Origin: Moringa oleifera
Taxonomy: Eukaryota > Streptophyta > Magnoliopsida > Brassicales > Moringaceae
Direction: 5' to 3'
DNA: 64,000 nt
Assembly: GCA_021397835.1 (NCBI GenBank)
Contig: JAJFZO010000605.1
Location: forward strand, 682,001-746,000
Numbering within the stretch: the stretch's first letter is position 1; each line of letters starts with the position of its first letter. The notes beneath the pieces are model-generated. The model saw only the letters and a program-made list of their open reading frames with translations, did not search any database and was not told where the DNA came from. Made by a program: the position numbers and the translations under genes. Shown piece after piece: positions 25,583 to 35,710 of this stretch.

Positions 25583-26658
25583 TCATTGGGTTTTTGGCTT
25601 CTCAATTTTGACATAGGGAAGAATCCCCATAAAACAGACAACTCTTGGTGCCCATCCCCGTTGCTGAGCACGGCAAAACATCAGGAATGTGTTTGCAAAG
25701 TAGGCATTGAAACCCATGAATACATGCCATAAAGCATGACCTTGAGGGTTGACAGGCCAACGGGATATCTGTTCGCAGAAAAGACGATCACATATCCAAC
25801 AGAAACTGCCCAGGACAAGGGTAGCCACATAGAGCTTCGCGAGCCGCTTAGCAGCGACATCCTGTGTGTGAATGTAGTACTTATACATTCGAGGGATGCA
25901 AAGGAGGCAAAGGATCACATAATGCACCTTGAAACCAATGCCAAAACGGACCACTGAATGGACAACAGCGAACAGCGCACCATACAGGAAGAGGAAGGTA
26001 GGCATAGTACTACGGTAGTGCCAATCTGGTGAGTAGAGGATATACATGTATAGCAGTATCTCCCATACCATCGGAGTTTCATCACTCTGCTGTTGCCTGC
26101 ATATAGACAATAAATTCCAATAGTCTTAAGTTGTGAGTCTCAAAAATCATATAATCATCTATTGCATTCAATAATTCTATCCTCATAGATTCTACCCTTT
26201 ACTGCTAAGACAAACAAATCCATTCAATGATTGCATACTGACAGGGTGCTAGAGTGACATAAGAACTTCTGCTTTAATTCTCAGTTTTGCACATCATACC
26301 GTACATATTCTTAACATTCATAGCTAAGATAAATAATGCTGCATGAGGTCAACCAATACGACATCCGATTTAGAATACGATGCACAGCTCTAAGTGATAC
26401 TTACACACGTTGCAAGGTGGCATGATATAACACACTTCCAATAGCAAGTATCATGTTAGATATGTGAAGAACGCTAAATCTCTTCTCAAATCGTTGCCTC
26501 AAGGCATTAACAAAACCAACGAGTGCCAAGAGAATGCCTGGGACATTTGATATGGTGTTATAAAATTCTGCAATGTAAGAGGAGTGGGCATAGTTCTTCT
26601 CACAACATTCAATAGTGGATGTGACAGGACCCCAGAAGCTTGATATCCCATCAGCCAT
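25583..26658 (-). CDS. ACER: alkaline ceramidase (ACER/YPC1 family)
   Basis: Integral membrane amidase of the ER/Golgi that cleaves ceramides, probably phytoceramide in plants, to long-chain base and fatty acid. Exon 1 is 26658-26405 and exon 2 is 26096-25583; the GT-AG intron splits the Val of LQRV. The product is 255 aa, the usual length of the plant enzyme. The N-terminus (FWGPVTSTIECCEKNY, SSYIAEFYNTISN) carries the acidic/Asn residues that in the family bind calcium (E17, E20, N22, E31). Zinc ligands are visible as H79 in LYHATLQ and H205/H209 in GHALWHVFMG. About seven hydrophobic segments are present. The start gives the conserved MADGISSFWGP. It converges on the CDP-DAG synthase gene. 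A leader intron upstream is likely. Confidence 0.95.
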
Positions 26659-26750
26659 TCTACCTTCTGTATCTCTAAACTACGAATAGACTCAGTCAAA
26701 ATCTCCTATGCTAGAGAATGACGAAATTCATAAAATCTTCACACCACATC

Positions 26751-28960
26751 CTGCACAAAACAAGCTTGTACTCAGCAAACCCAAAATTCAGTAGAAGGAA
26801 GAAAACAAAGTAGAAACATTGCAATGAAACTTAAGAAAAGATCAAACAACATACATAAAAATGTGCAACATCTGATTTACAAATATAATTAAGTAAACAA
26901 ACTTAACAACGGTAGTTACTCTAGCTTCAAAAGCATACGAATAGGCTCTAATCTCTATTTAGTTCAGGTTGGCTTCATTACCAAGTTTGGCAAGAAATAA
27001 GGCTTTCCAATAATGCATCTAGCATAACTTTTTGAAGAGGAAGCAACAACAAACAAGGAGACCCTTGAAACTCACACACACAAATGCGCTAATAAAAGCA
27101 AACACAAGAAGCAACCACACAAAAACAAGCCATAGGAACTCTGTTCATATTTATATGCTTGGTCTTTAAGCATGATGGACATTTCAGAAACAATGATTAT
27201 CAAGAGTGAGAGAATATGCTTGCTTGAACCAAACAGAACTTGGAGCATTTATTTCATCCATCAAGCCTATCTCCAGTGAGTAATAAACACCCATCATGCT
27301 TTTTCAAAATTCCGATGAAAAAAATCAACAATCAACACATATACCCAAATGCTCCTTTACCCAATACAAAACTTAATGAAGTAATTCTTCACATCCTACA
27401 GGTCTGCTGGCACACTGTTAAGCCACTGATATGCTTGCCCATAATACAGCAAACAAATGTCTCCCTTGGAACAAGGGTATTAAAGAAAAAAAAAAAAAAC
27501 TATTCACTTGGCAGGATATCCTGCTACTGTCGAGACCTAATGGAAAGAACAAAAAAGATCCCAGTAGAGACAACTAAAACAAAGCCTTGAATTATGAGCC
27601 AATTTTACATGACTTAAGCTAGCATCAAAACTATCAACGCCCACAATTCCATCCACAACATCATCAACCATCCGATATGCAACAAATATAGCATTATGTT
27701 AAGGCTGCTGTTTACATGTTGCAACATTTTCCTTATACATGGCAAATATAACCACTCTATGCCTACCATAGCATGCCAGTAGCAAGAAATCTTCCTTTTA
27801 AATCTTTAACTGCCAATTCAGCTCCATTGGCCAAGTTCCCATCCCAGTTTAGCCACATCAGCTCCTTGGAAATTTTGCTAGAAGACTATCCGAAAACAAA
27901 TGATCCACAGTTTCCTCAAGAGAGTTATATAGCAAGCAAGAACTCTCGACTTGCACCCTACACTTATATACTGCCTAGTAGTAAGTCTACTGGGAATATC
28001 TAGCTATCCTCTCTCTCAAGCTGGGAGAATATCTAGCTATCTAATAAAAGTATGCTTTATATATAGCAATGAAACCATATTAGTATATGCCAGGAAACTT
28101 TTTCCCTTGCAAACATTAGAAGATTCCAAGCAGACTTGATTAGAAAATTACTGAACTATAAGGGCAACCAAACTACTTTTGACTTGATCGTGCTGGTTAA
28201 GAACAAAAGAATCAAAACAACAGCTTGCATCTCCACCAAATCTTTAGACCAAGACCTAGCAGCTGGTGATTACTAAGCTCCACTCTTAACAACAAAAGCG
28301 ATCTAGACCTGCTCGGGGATTTGTAATGTAGTGATCCAAAGGGGTCCTACGGTATGCAATTATTATACAACACGTGATTGTCTTTACCAATATGCTTCAG
28401 TAAAGGTTTCACAATTGCCCTTAGCTTTAGTAACTTTACCTCCGAGCACAAACTGAGAGCAGATTACATGAGCAAAAGGTCCCGCTCATCAAATGCAACT
28501 ATAAGGATCCAGCTCTAATGAAAAGAATCCAGATAACATATGCATCAGGACAGCAACACCCCGTTTGCAGCTCTGTAAGCCCAACACCACTTACGGATTT
28601 GATATAGCATGCATCCTGCCAGAAAATTTTGGCTCCTTTATCGGCGGAAGAATGTCAAGATCCCAGGACAAAGGGATCCTTGCCACTAATTAAACAATCA
28701 TTATTATCTAAAATCTACAAGAGATCTCGCCGCCCTATAACGAGATCCAATCTATCACTAAATTAATCAGAACCAACTTCCAATGAAATTACAATTTTCA
28801 CCAGAATCATATCAAACCTGGATATATCTCAATGAAACAATAACAGACAAACACAATCCTTAAGAGGAATACACATACACTAAGAACATCCAATTACACT
28901 AAAAGAAGTTAAAAGAAGAGAAAAAGACAACTTTCTGAAAGAAACAAAAACCAAATGAAC
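26751..28960 (-). other. probable leader intron of the ceramidase gene
   Basis: On the minus strand a good acceptor (TTTTGTGCAG) ends at 26751, and a donor candidate (AAAAAG|GTTCAT) begins at 28960, downstream of a purine/pyrimidine-rich leader-like stretch at about 28961-29150. This leaves a 2.2-kb intron without any supported coding sequence. A 13-base word, GAATATCTAGCTA, occurs twice near 27993 and 28027. Two genes would otherwise have a 2.3-kb empty gap here. The donor choice is uncertain. Confidence 0.35.
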
Positions 28961-29354
28961 CTTTTTGATTGAGTGAGATTCCATTCTCCTTGGATTTGCT
29001 TAAGATAAAATCTTTCTCTTTCTCTAACTACAACAAGCAATCGTCTTCAGAAACAGAACTAAGGGATAACAAGGAGGCTAGAATATCTTTTTAGGCATTG
29101 GAGGCAAAGAAGGGAAGAGATGGAGACCGGTGGTATTTTCTTTTCTTTTTCCTTTTCGTTTCCTCTTTTCATTTCTATGCATCTCTCGCCAATGGAGGCT
29201 AATTTTGACTTTTGCAGAACTCCCCACGCTGCAAGCAAACGGCATCGTTTCTCATCGAAGAGGTGCTGACTAGACCATGGGCCCCACATGGGCTACATTA
29301 CAGAATTAACCGGTTAGGCCTAAGCCCATAAAGCAATGTTCCATAGTCGAAGAT

Positions 29355-29450
29355 TGGGCTTCGTTGTGCAAATCAGCTATTGCCAAGGTTAGAATTAGTG
29401 GGCTTCATGATACAAATCGGCTATTGCCAAAGCTTATTAATAGTGGGCTT
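29355..29450. repeat. 44-bp tandem repeat
   Basis: TGGGCTTC begins at 29355 and 29399, and TGGGCTTG at 29444. The first two units share CAAATC(A/G)GCTATTGCCAA. Two full copies and a partial third are present. Confidence 0.75.
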
Positions 29451-29588
29451 GACTATATTTTAATTTCTCTTTGGGTAAATTACCTAATTAGAATTTGACT
29501 ATAAATCAAAAATTAAGTATGGTGCAAATTACTCTTTTCTATTTTAATCGAATCATCAAGAAAATAAATTTGTTGCCCCAATGGTTTA

Positions 29589-29726
29589 GATATGTCTAAA
29601 TAATTTCATTTTTATGTCATTCAGACCCATTTAAATAGTTTTAATTCGATTCAAATTGATATGCCCAAATAATGTCATTTTTATGTCATTCGGATCCATT
29701 TAAATAGTTTTAATTTGATTCAAATT
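29589..29726. repeat. 69-bp tandem repeat, two copies
   Basis: GATATG starts at 29589 and 29658. Both units contain TCATTTTTATGTCATTC and CCATTTAAATAGTTTTAAT, with a few substitutions between copies. Confidence 0.8.
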
Positions 29727-30767
29727 GATCATAATTAAATAATTTTTTTTTAATTTTTTCTCTAATTTATTGTAACCATAAGTATATTGCAAATTTGCTA
29801 TCGAGTCATTATATTGAGGGAAAAAAATTGTACAGATAAGTTTTGGATAAAGCTTAAATTATTTTAATATGATTTAAATGAAATTTACATTTTATGTTTT
29901 AAATTTAAATAATTTTTATTTATGAGATTCTTTTTTATAAATTTTTAAAATTTTCAACCTTGTAATCTCTTGGTAAAATTTTTTTAATATTAAAAAATTT
30001 AAAATTTTTTGTGAATATAATTTAAATATCTTTTTATATATTAAAAAATTAAATTTTGTTATACAAAATCTTAAATTTTAGATCTTTTATAAAACTTAAT
30101 TTAATCTAAAATGATAGATTATTGATAACATTTCGAGATTTGTTTTTATGATATAATATAAATACATGACTTATTTAATTTTAAAATAATAAATTATTAA
30201 TAACATTTCGGAAATCAAGTTTTGTCTTGATAGCATGAAATAAATATCAAACTCTTATATAACTTTTACTCATAAATTTAATAAAATAACATCAAAAGAT
30301 GATAAATTGAATAAGAGACTAATACATTTACACTCGATAATTTTAATATTCAAAAACATTTAATTTTTTTAATAATTAATGGATTTTTTAGGTATTTTTC
30401 AAAAGTTGCACAAAAATTATACTATATAAATAATCTAATAAGTGCTTAAAAAGCAAAAAGAATTTCCTCATTGCATTATGCTAGTAAACGCTTGCCATTG
30501 GCTACAAACAACTTAGAGATAAGAGAGGTACAATGAACCTGGACATCACGAGGGCTATTACCCCTTCTGGATCAATCTAATTTGGCCTCTAAAACGTATT
30601 AAGAAGGTCATTTCATTACAAACAAATTGGGTACAATGAATCTGGACGTAAATTCGGATTTATTGGACCTGGACACGTTGAAGACGGAAAAAAACACAGC
30701 TGCTATATTAAACAGTTTTTAGTATATTCTGCGCCCATTCTCCGCGTTCAAATTAAGACTGAGTAGG

Positions 30768-31047
30768 ACGTGGCAGTATGTGCCACGTGTAAGCTGTACT
30801 TAGGCTTGCAGGGCCCACGTGGCAATTCATTCTAGTGCATGGAGTGGCAACTGAGGAGCCTGTCCAGTCGAAAAGTTTGATATCTTTTGACGGCATACGG
30901 GATATTCTGCGTGACTGCACAGAACCCAATGTGTATTCCGTTTCTGCTCCTCCATCGTTTAGGAAATGTCATCATAATGATAAAACTCTGAATATCAACC
31001 TAAGACAAAATGAAAAAGAGTAGTATTTCATTGAGTTGACACGTGGC
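30768..31047. promoter_or_regulatory. cluster of ACGTGGC / G-box elements upstream of the DUF506 gene
   Basis: Four ABRE/G-box-like sites lie within 280 bp: ACGTGGC at 30768-30774, GCCACGTGT at 30782-30790, CCCACGTGGC at 30814-30823, and GACACGTGGC at 31038-31047. Such elements bind bZIP factors of the ABF type and are typical of abscisic-acid or dehydration-responsive promoters. A TATA-like ATATAAAC lies at 31313-31320, leaving about 150 bases of leader before the ATG at 31468. Control by abscisic acid is inference. Confidence 0.55.
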
Positions 31048-31467
31048 ATGTGATGAGACTGGACGTTTACTGGAAAGGCTGCAAGTGTGGCACAGTAGAA
31101 CAAAGTCTCGGTTGCACTGTGTTTTTTTTAGGTAATGATAAGTGGATATGTAACTCCGTTAGTTCACAGTCTGCTCGTGCTGAAACCACTCTGTTGTCAT
31201 CTACTATAAGTGTCTTGTAGTCTGGTTCGTCCTTTTCTTTTAAAGGGCACCACATGCTATCACCATGGTCACGACATCAACACAACATCCAAAGAACTCC
31301 ATGGCTATCTTCATATAAACCAGATTGGGATTCCTGGTTTTTGTCTCCTTCACTTCAATTGACGTCTATCTTTCTCAAGAGAATAAGCAAAAGAGAACAA
31401 TAAAAGGGTTGGATTTGCAGTACCGGAGCGAGAGAATTGTTTCTGAAGTTTTTGAGAGTGATCAGAA

Positions 31468-32927
31468 ATGGTAAAAATACCGGTGAGGTTCAAGAGGGTG
31501 GCGGCGGCGTTCGATGAGGTCTCACGAGTGAGGGCCAGCGGTAGCAGCAGCGGGAGCGAGCACTCCCCGGAAGATCAGGCTGATCTATCAGATCTGGTGG
31601 AGTCTTTCATCGAAAGAGAAGGTAAATTAATTGAAGCAAGAGATGATAAAATAAGGGCCGGAAAGGAAAAAGAGGGCGAGGATTTGGAATCAGGGATTAA
31701 CAGTTACTGGTCCGGTGATGATGATGATGATACCAAGGAGATGTTACAAAGGGTACTTGGATGCAATGGTTTTGGTGATAACGATGAGAGGCAAAAGATC
31801 CTTGATGAGGTTGGAGCTGCATGTCGGATCATTGGCGAGAGATCTTCACGGGGTTTCAAGCGTCAATTGATGACTCATTTACGTAGCAGAGGCTTTGATG
31901 CCGGTGAGTACTTAAACTTTTCTTCCTTATACCCATTTTTTTGTTTTTCTGTTCCCTGTACAAAAAAATGATGTCTAGAAGTTAGCTGTGAGCCCAAGTC
32001 GCATCTTTCACCGGGTTAACTTGTTCACTAGGAGTCGCTTGCCTAAAATTGTATCTTTCCTTGTCAGTCGGAAGGGTAAATCAATCATAGGCTCCACGAA
32101 ATCTAATTAAGCTAAAGGGTTTGATAAGCCTTCTGTGATGAATGCATCATGTATATTATTAAACTGGTTGACGTTTGCCTCTCTGTATATCTACCTTCAT
32201 GTTTTCGTCTGATATTAAAGCTTAGTTGTCTTGAAGAATCGTTTTGTGGGTAAGCGATTATGTTCGTGAACCGTTGTTTAGCTTGTGTTTGTGTGTTGGA
32301 ACGAGTGCATCTGTAAAAGTTTCAGAATTTCTTCATAGAAATCCGATTCTTGGGGAACATGCCCGATCAAACTTTGTGAAGTTTGTCTAAAGTACATGAA
32401 TTTCTTCTTGTGTAGGTCTCTGCAAATCGAAGTGGGAGAAACTTGGGCGCAACCCAGCTGGGGACTACGAATATGTGGACGTAAACATCAAGGGAACTCG
32501 ATACATTGTGGAAGTATTTCTAGCAGGAGAGTTCGAAATAGCTCGACCCACAAGCCTTTACCTTTCGGTACTCAACCTTTTCCCAAAGATATTTATCGGC
32601 AAGCCTGAAGAGCTGAAGCAGGTGGTCAGGCTGATGTGCAACGCCATGAGATTGTCCATTAGAAGCATGGACATGCACGTGGCGCCATGGAGGAGAAATG
32701 GGTACATGCAGGCCAAGTGGTTTGGTCGTTACAGGCGCACAGTCAATGAAGCTCGGGCTAGTCATGCACACGATGAGAATGCTTTTGCTGGAAAAAGATC
32801 AGTTGGGTTCCAGCCAACGGAGGCGATATCTTATCACTGCAAAGATGATATTGTGAGCAGGGATGGTCTGAGAGTCGGACAGCTAACTGTTGTCTTCGAT
32901 GGCAGTGGCGGAGGCATGCCTTTGTAG
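31468..32927 (+). CDS. DUF506 (PDDEXK-like) family protein
   Basis: Plant-specific family with a predicted nuclease-like fold and no established enzymatic activity; some members affect root-hair growth or stress responses. Exon 1 is 31468-31903 and exon 2 is 32416-32927, GT-AG, phase 1, giving 315 aa. The N-terminus reads MVKIPVRFKRVAAAFDE, followed by a Ser-rich and acidic stretch. The conserved core spans the splice: LMTHLRSRGFDAGLCKSKWE, then AGDYEYVDVN, RYIVEVFLAGEFEIARPT, LYLSVLNLFPKIFIGKPEEL and MCNAMRLSIRSMDMHVAPWR, ending MQAKWFGRYRRT. These are the family's hallmark phrases. The C-terminal part (FQPTEAISYHCKDD...) is less conserved. Promoter elements suggest abscisic-acid control. 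The function is unknown. Confidence 0.92.
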
Positions 32928-33965
32928 TTACCTGGGGAGATTGCATTACATGTACAGGGAGACTCAAACAATTCAGTTATTTAGGAGTGTTTTGAAGGAT
33001 TTTCAGATTGTAAATTTTGTAAGCCTAGACATGAATGCCAGTACAACTTCTTGTGGTTGGCATTTGGCTAGTTTCTGAGGCCTTGGCTGCATTATCAATT
33101 TGGGACTTTTGTGAGACAATGTGAAGGCATATGGGCAAGAAGACCTTCCCTCGCTTCAATGGCAGGTTATATGATTCAATCGGGTACCTAGGCTGTTGAA
33201 GATGAATCATAAATGCGTTGGCTGCAAAAACAAATAGACTGCTTTTGACACTATGAAGCAGCTCTAGAGTCTAAGAAGGACCTAGTCACAGATTCATTTG
33301 GTCATTTCATGTGAAGATCGTAAATTTTTGCTGGCTCAGCTTTGATTAATGTCAAAGCTTTTGGCCTTCTGTTTAAATTCTCCGTCCCTTCAGATCTCCT
33401 TCGTCTATCAAATTGGCAGCAGAGTCCATCACTTACAACAATATAAATCATAGATTTGCTCTATCAACTCCTCCCCTGAAATGTCCATTATCCCAAATTA
33501 TCAGCTTTCTTCCAACTACATTATATTCGCTCCACAAAATGGAATCTCAACAATCAGTTCTTTCCATCACAAGTTCAATGCTTTGTAACTCGTCAGTTCT
33601 TCAGGCATAGCAAAAGCAAGAAGAAAATACATCCCACCGTCCATATGCATCCAATTCACCAGAAGTATCAAGGATTATGATTTAGTCAGTCTAGCATTTT
33701 GCAAAGTCGCATTTACAGATCAAAGTAAACTTCTTTGAAAATGAAAAAAAAGGAGAAACAGGGAGGATGAAGTATATACATATAGTCACTGATAGACGCA
33801 AACTGCTGGGAAATCAAAGCAGATTGCCTGGAAAGTGACCTTTTTATGGTTGATTTAAGAGAAAGGCCTCTTAAAAGGGCTAAATCCTATGCCATTTTCC
33901 TCTTCTCCCCTTCTCATCACAATACAAATTCTAAAGCAAACCACTTCAAAGAAAAATAAACTCAT
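32928..33965. other. 3' flank of the DUF506 gene and intergenic DNA
   Basis: The first 150-300 bases are probably the 3' untranslated region of the DUF506 gene. The rest includes the downstream flank of the minus-strand snoRNA candidate. Short frames here have no recognisable content. Confidence 0.5.
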
Positions 33966-34118
33966 GAATGTTAGAAGCTCGGTAAGCAGATTAGTCGATG
34001 GATCTCACAACAACCGGCCAGTTAGCTTCTCAACCATTTGATCTGGCTACAGCCGCTTTGGCAATTCAAGATAAAGGGCACTCATTCGCACTCCCTTCTC
34101 TTGGTACATGTAGCCTTA
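33966..34118 (-). ncRNA. candidate H/ACA box snoRNA
   Basis: The minus strand has the two-hairpin H/ACA layout. Hairpin 1 closes with a 7-bp stem, GGCTACA (34115-34109) against TGTAGCC (34051-34045), and has an upper helix of CAAGAGAAGGG (34103-34093) with CCCTTTATCTTG (34078-34067), one mismatch and one wobble. Directly after it comes a box H fit, AGATCA (34044-34039; consensus ANANNA). Hairpin 2 closes with AGAAGCT (34030-34024) against AGCTTCT (33979-33973), followed after one base by ACA (33971-33969) and three bases to the inferred 3' end at 33966. The 5' end is not fixed. The 3' side of the first pocket is longer than usual, and I could not identify the target uridine. A TATA box and telo-box upstream suggest its own RNA polymerase II promoter. 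Confidence 0.5.
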
Positions 34119-34250
34119 CACACACAAGCAGATACGCGATCGAAAGACCAAAATCACCATAAAGGAAGTGCTTTTTAGGCATAAAATAGAAATAAAAACA
34201 GAAGAGAGGAGCAGATAAAGGAGACTGAAAAAACCTCAAGAGAGAAACGC

Positions 34251-34325
34251 TAACCCTAGCCGATATTTTGAAACCAGACTCGCTGCGATTGGAAGAGCCT
34301 GTGTGAATATGTGATGCTTTATATA
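34251..34325 (-). promoter_or_regulatory. TATA box and telo-box upstream of the snoRNA candidate
   Basis: On the minus strand TATATAAAG lies at 34325-34317, preceded by a CCAAT-like GATTGG, and TAGGGTTA (a telo-box) at 34258-34251. Telo-boxes are common near start sites of plant snoRNA and translation-machinery genes. They imply a transcript starting at about 34290 and running down through the snoRNA candidate. A 38-codon frame starting at about 34180 in this transcript overlaps the snoRNA and resembles nothing known. Confidence 0.45.
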
Positions 34326-34329
34326 GAAC

Positions 34330-35710
34330 CAATCACTTTTGCGTGGCGATGATAAATCTGAGCCGTACATCCTATCTAATGAGATCCACTGTAACACGAG
34401 CTCGCGTACCCGATCAGACAACTGCCAACATGAAGCGATGTCGTTTAGATCTTTAATTCGTTCTTCCAACCGGTTTACTTGCCCCCTTTGCCTTCATAAT
34501 ACGTCATCGTTTGGAAGGCCTCCACTTTTTTTAAATAAAATTTAAAGTAAGACAAAAATTTTATAAAAATTTTGTATTTATCTTATATTATAATTAAATT
34601 TTTATATTTAAAAATAATATAATATAATATATTTGATTTGATTTAATTTATTATTTTAAAATTTTTTAAAATTAAAAATATTTAAATTAAATATTTTATA
34701 TAATAAATTTTAACTAAAAATTTTATATAAATAAAAAAATATTCAAATTATCATCATAAAAAAATTTTAAAATTTTTAAATATTAAAAAATATATTTTAT
34801 TAAATTTATTTTATTAAAATTTTAAAAAATTTATAAAAATATATATTATATCATAAAATTATTTAAATTTAAATAATAAACCTAAAATAAAGTAAAAATT
34901 CCTTTGAATTATTTTTAAAATATTTTAATCATAAAATATCTTTAATTGTATAATTATATAAGTTTAAAATTTAATTTAAATTAAATTAATAAATTAATAT
35001 TTAATTTATTATTTTTAAATATAAAAATTTAATTAATAATATAATATAAATATTAAAAAATTATAATATTTATTTATTTAAAATATTTAATTTTTTAAAA
35101 AATATTTATAATATTTGATTTAAAAAGCAAACCGATCAAATCAAATGACCTACTCCTAACTGGAAATTTTACAATTTCATAGGGGAAGTTGAACTACTAT
35201 AAGTTTTAAAATATTTTTTGAAAGTATACTGAAAAAATTGATCTATATAATTTATTTAAAATTATGAAAATAAAAAAATGGGACAATTACAAGTTGAAAA
35301 CTGAGTGAAACTTAGAATATCATATGATTTTAAATAATAATAGTGATATATATATTATTCAATTAAAAATATTTAAAGAAATTTTAAAAATAATTGAATT
35401 CGATGCAACGAGTCCTAATAATATCACCACATTAGGAAAGGCAAATCAACAAAATTGGGCGGCTACGATCCACCAACAATACAGTAACCGCCGACCAAGG
35501 AGGATCCAATCCCATCCAAGCCTGAAAAAGCCATAAAGAGAGCAAGGGACACCTGTCTGTAAAAACAAAGAGATCCGGAGGGAGAGAAAGAGGGAAAGAG
35601 AGAAGATTTACTCTTTTAATTTCGGAGATCATTGGAAGTTTGGTTTGATTTCTTTGAATAGGTCTAAGACCGAGACGCGGATCGGCCAGTGGATCAGCGA
35701 CACCGAGCCA
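34330..35710. other. A+T-rich intergenic DNA and leader of the EAR-motif gene
   Basis: 34540-35140 is almost purely A/T with no features. 35440-35710 is purine-rich (GAGAGAGAAAGAGGGAAAG type) and is probably the leader of the next gene. The long minus-strand frame here is a shadow of the plus-strand coding exon. Confidence 0.6.

Larger units (their letters stand above)
29160..30767. other. intergenic DNA with two short tandem repeats
   Basis: Contains the ceramidase upstream region, then two tandem repeats at 29355-29450 and 29589-29726 (listed separately). From about 29730 to 30440 it is A+T-rich with nothing recognisable. No coding frame is supported. Confidence 0.55.

Noticed and set aside
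34066..34332. 88-codon minus-strand frame across the snoRNA candidate
   Set aside because: It has no ATG near its start, and the region is better explained by promoter elements and an H/ACA RNA.
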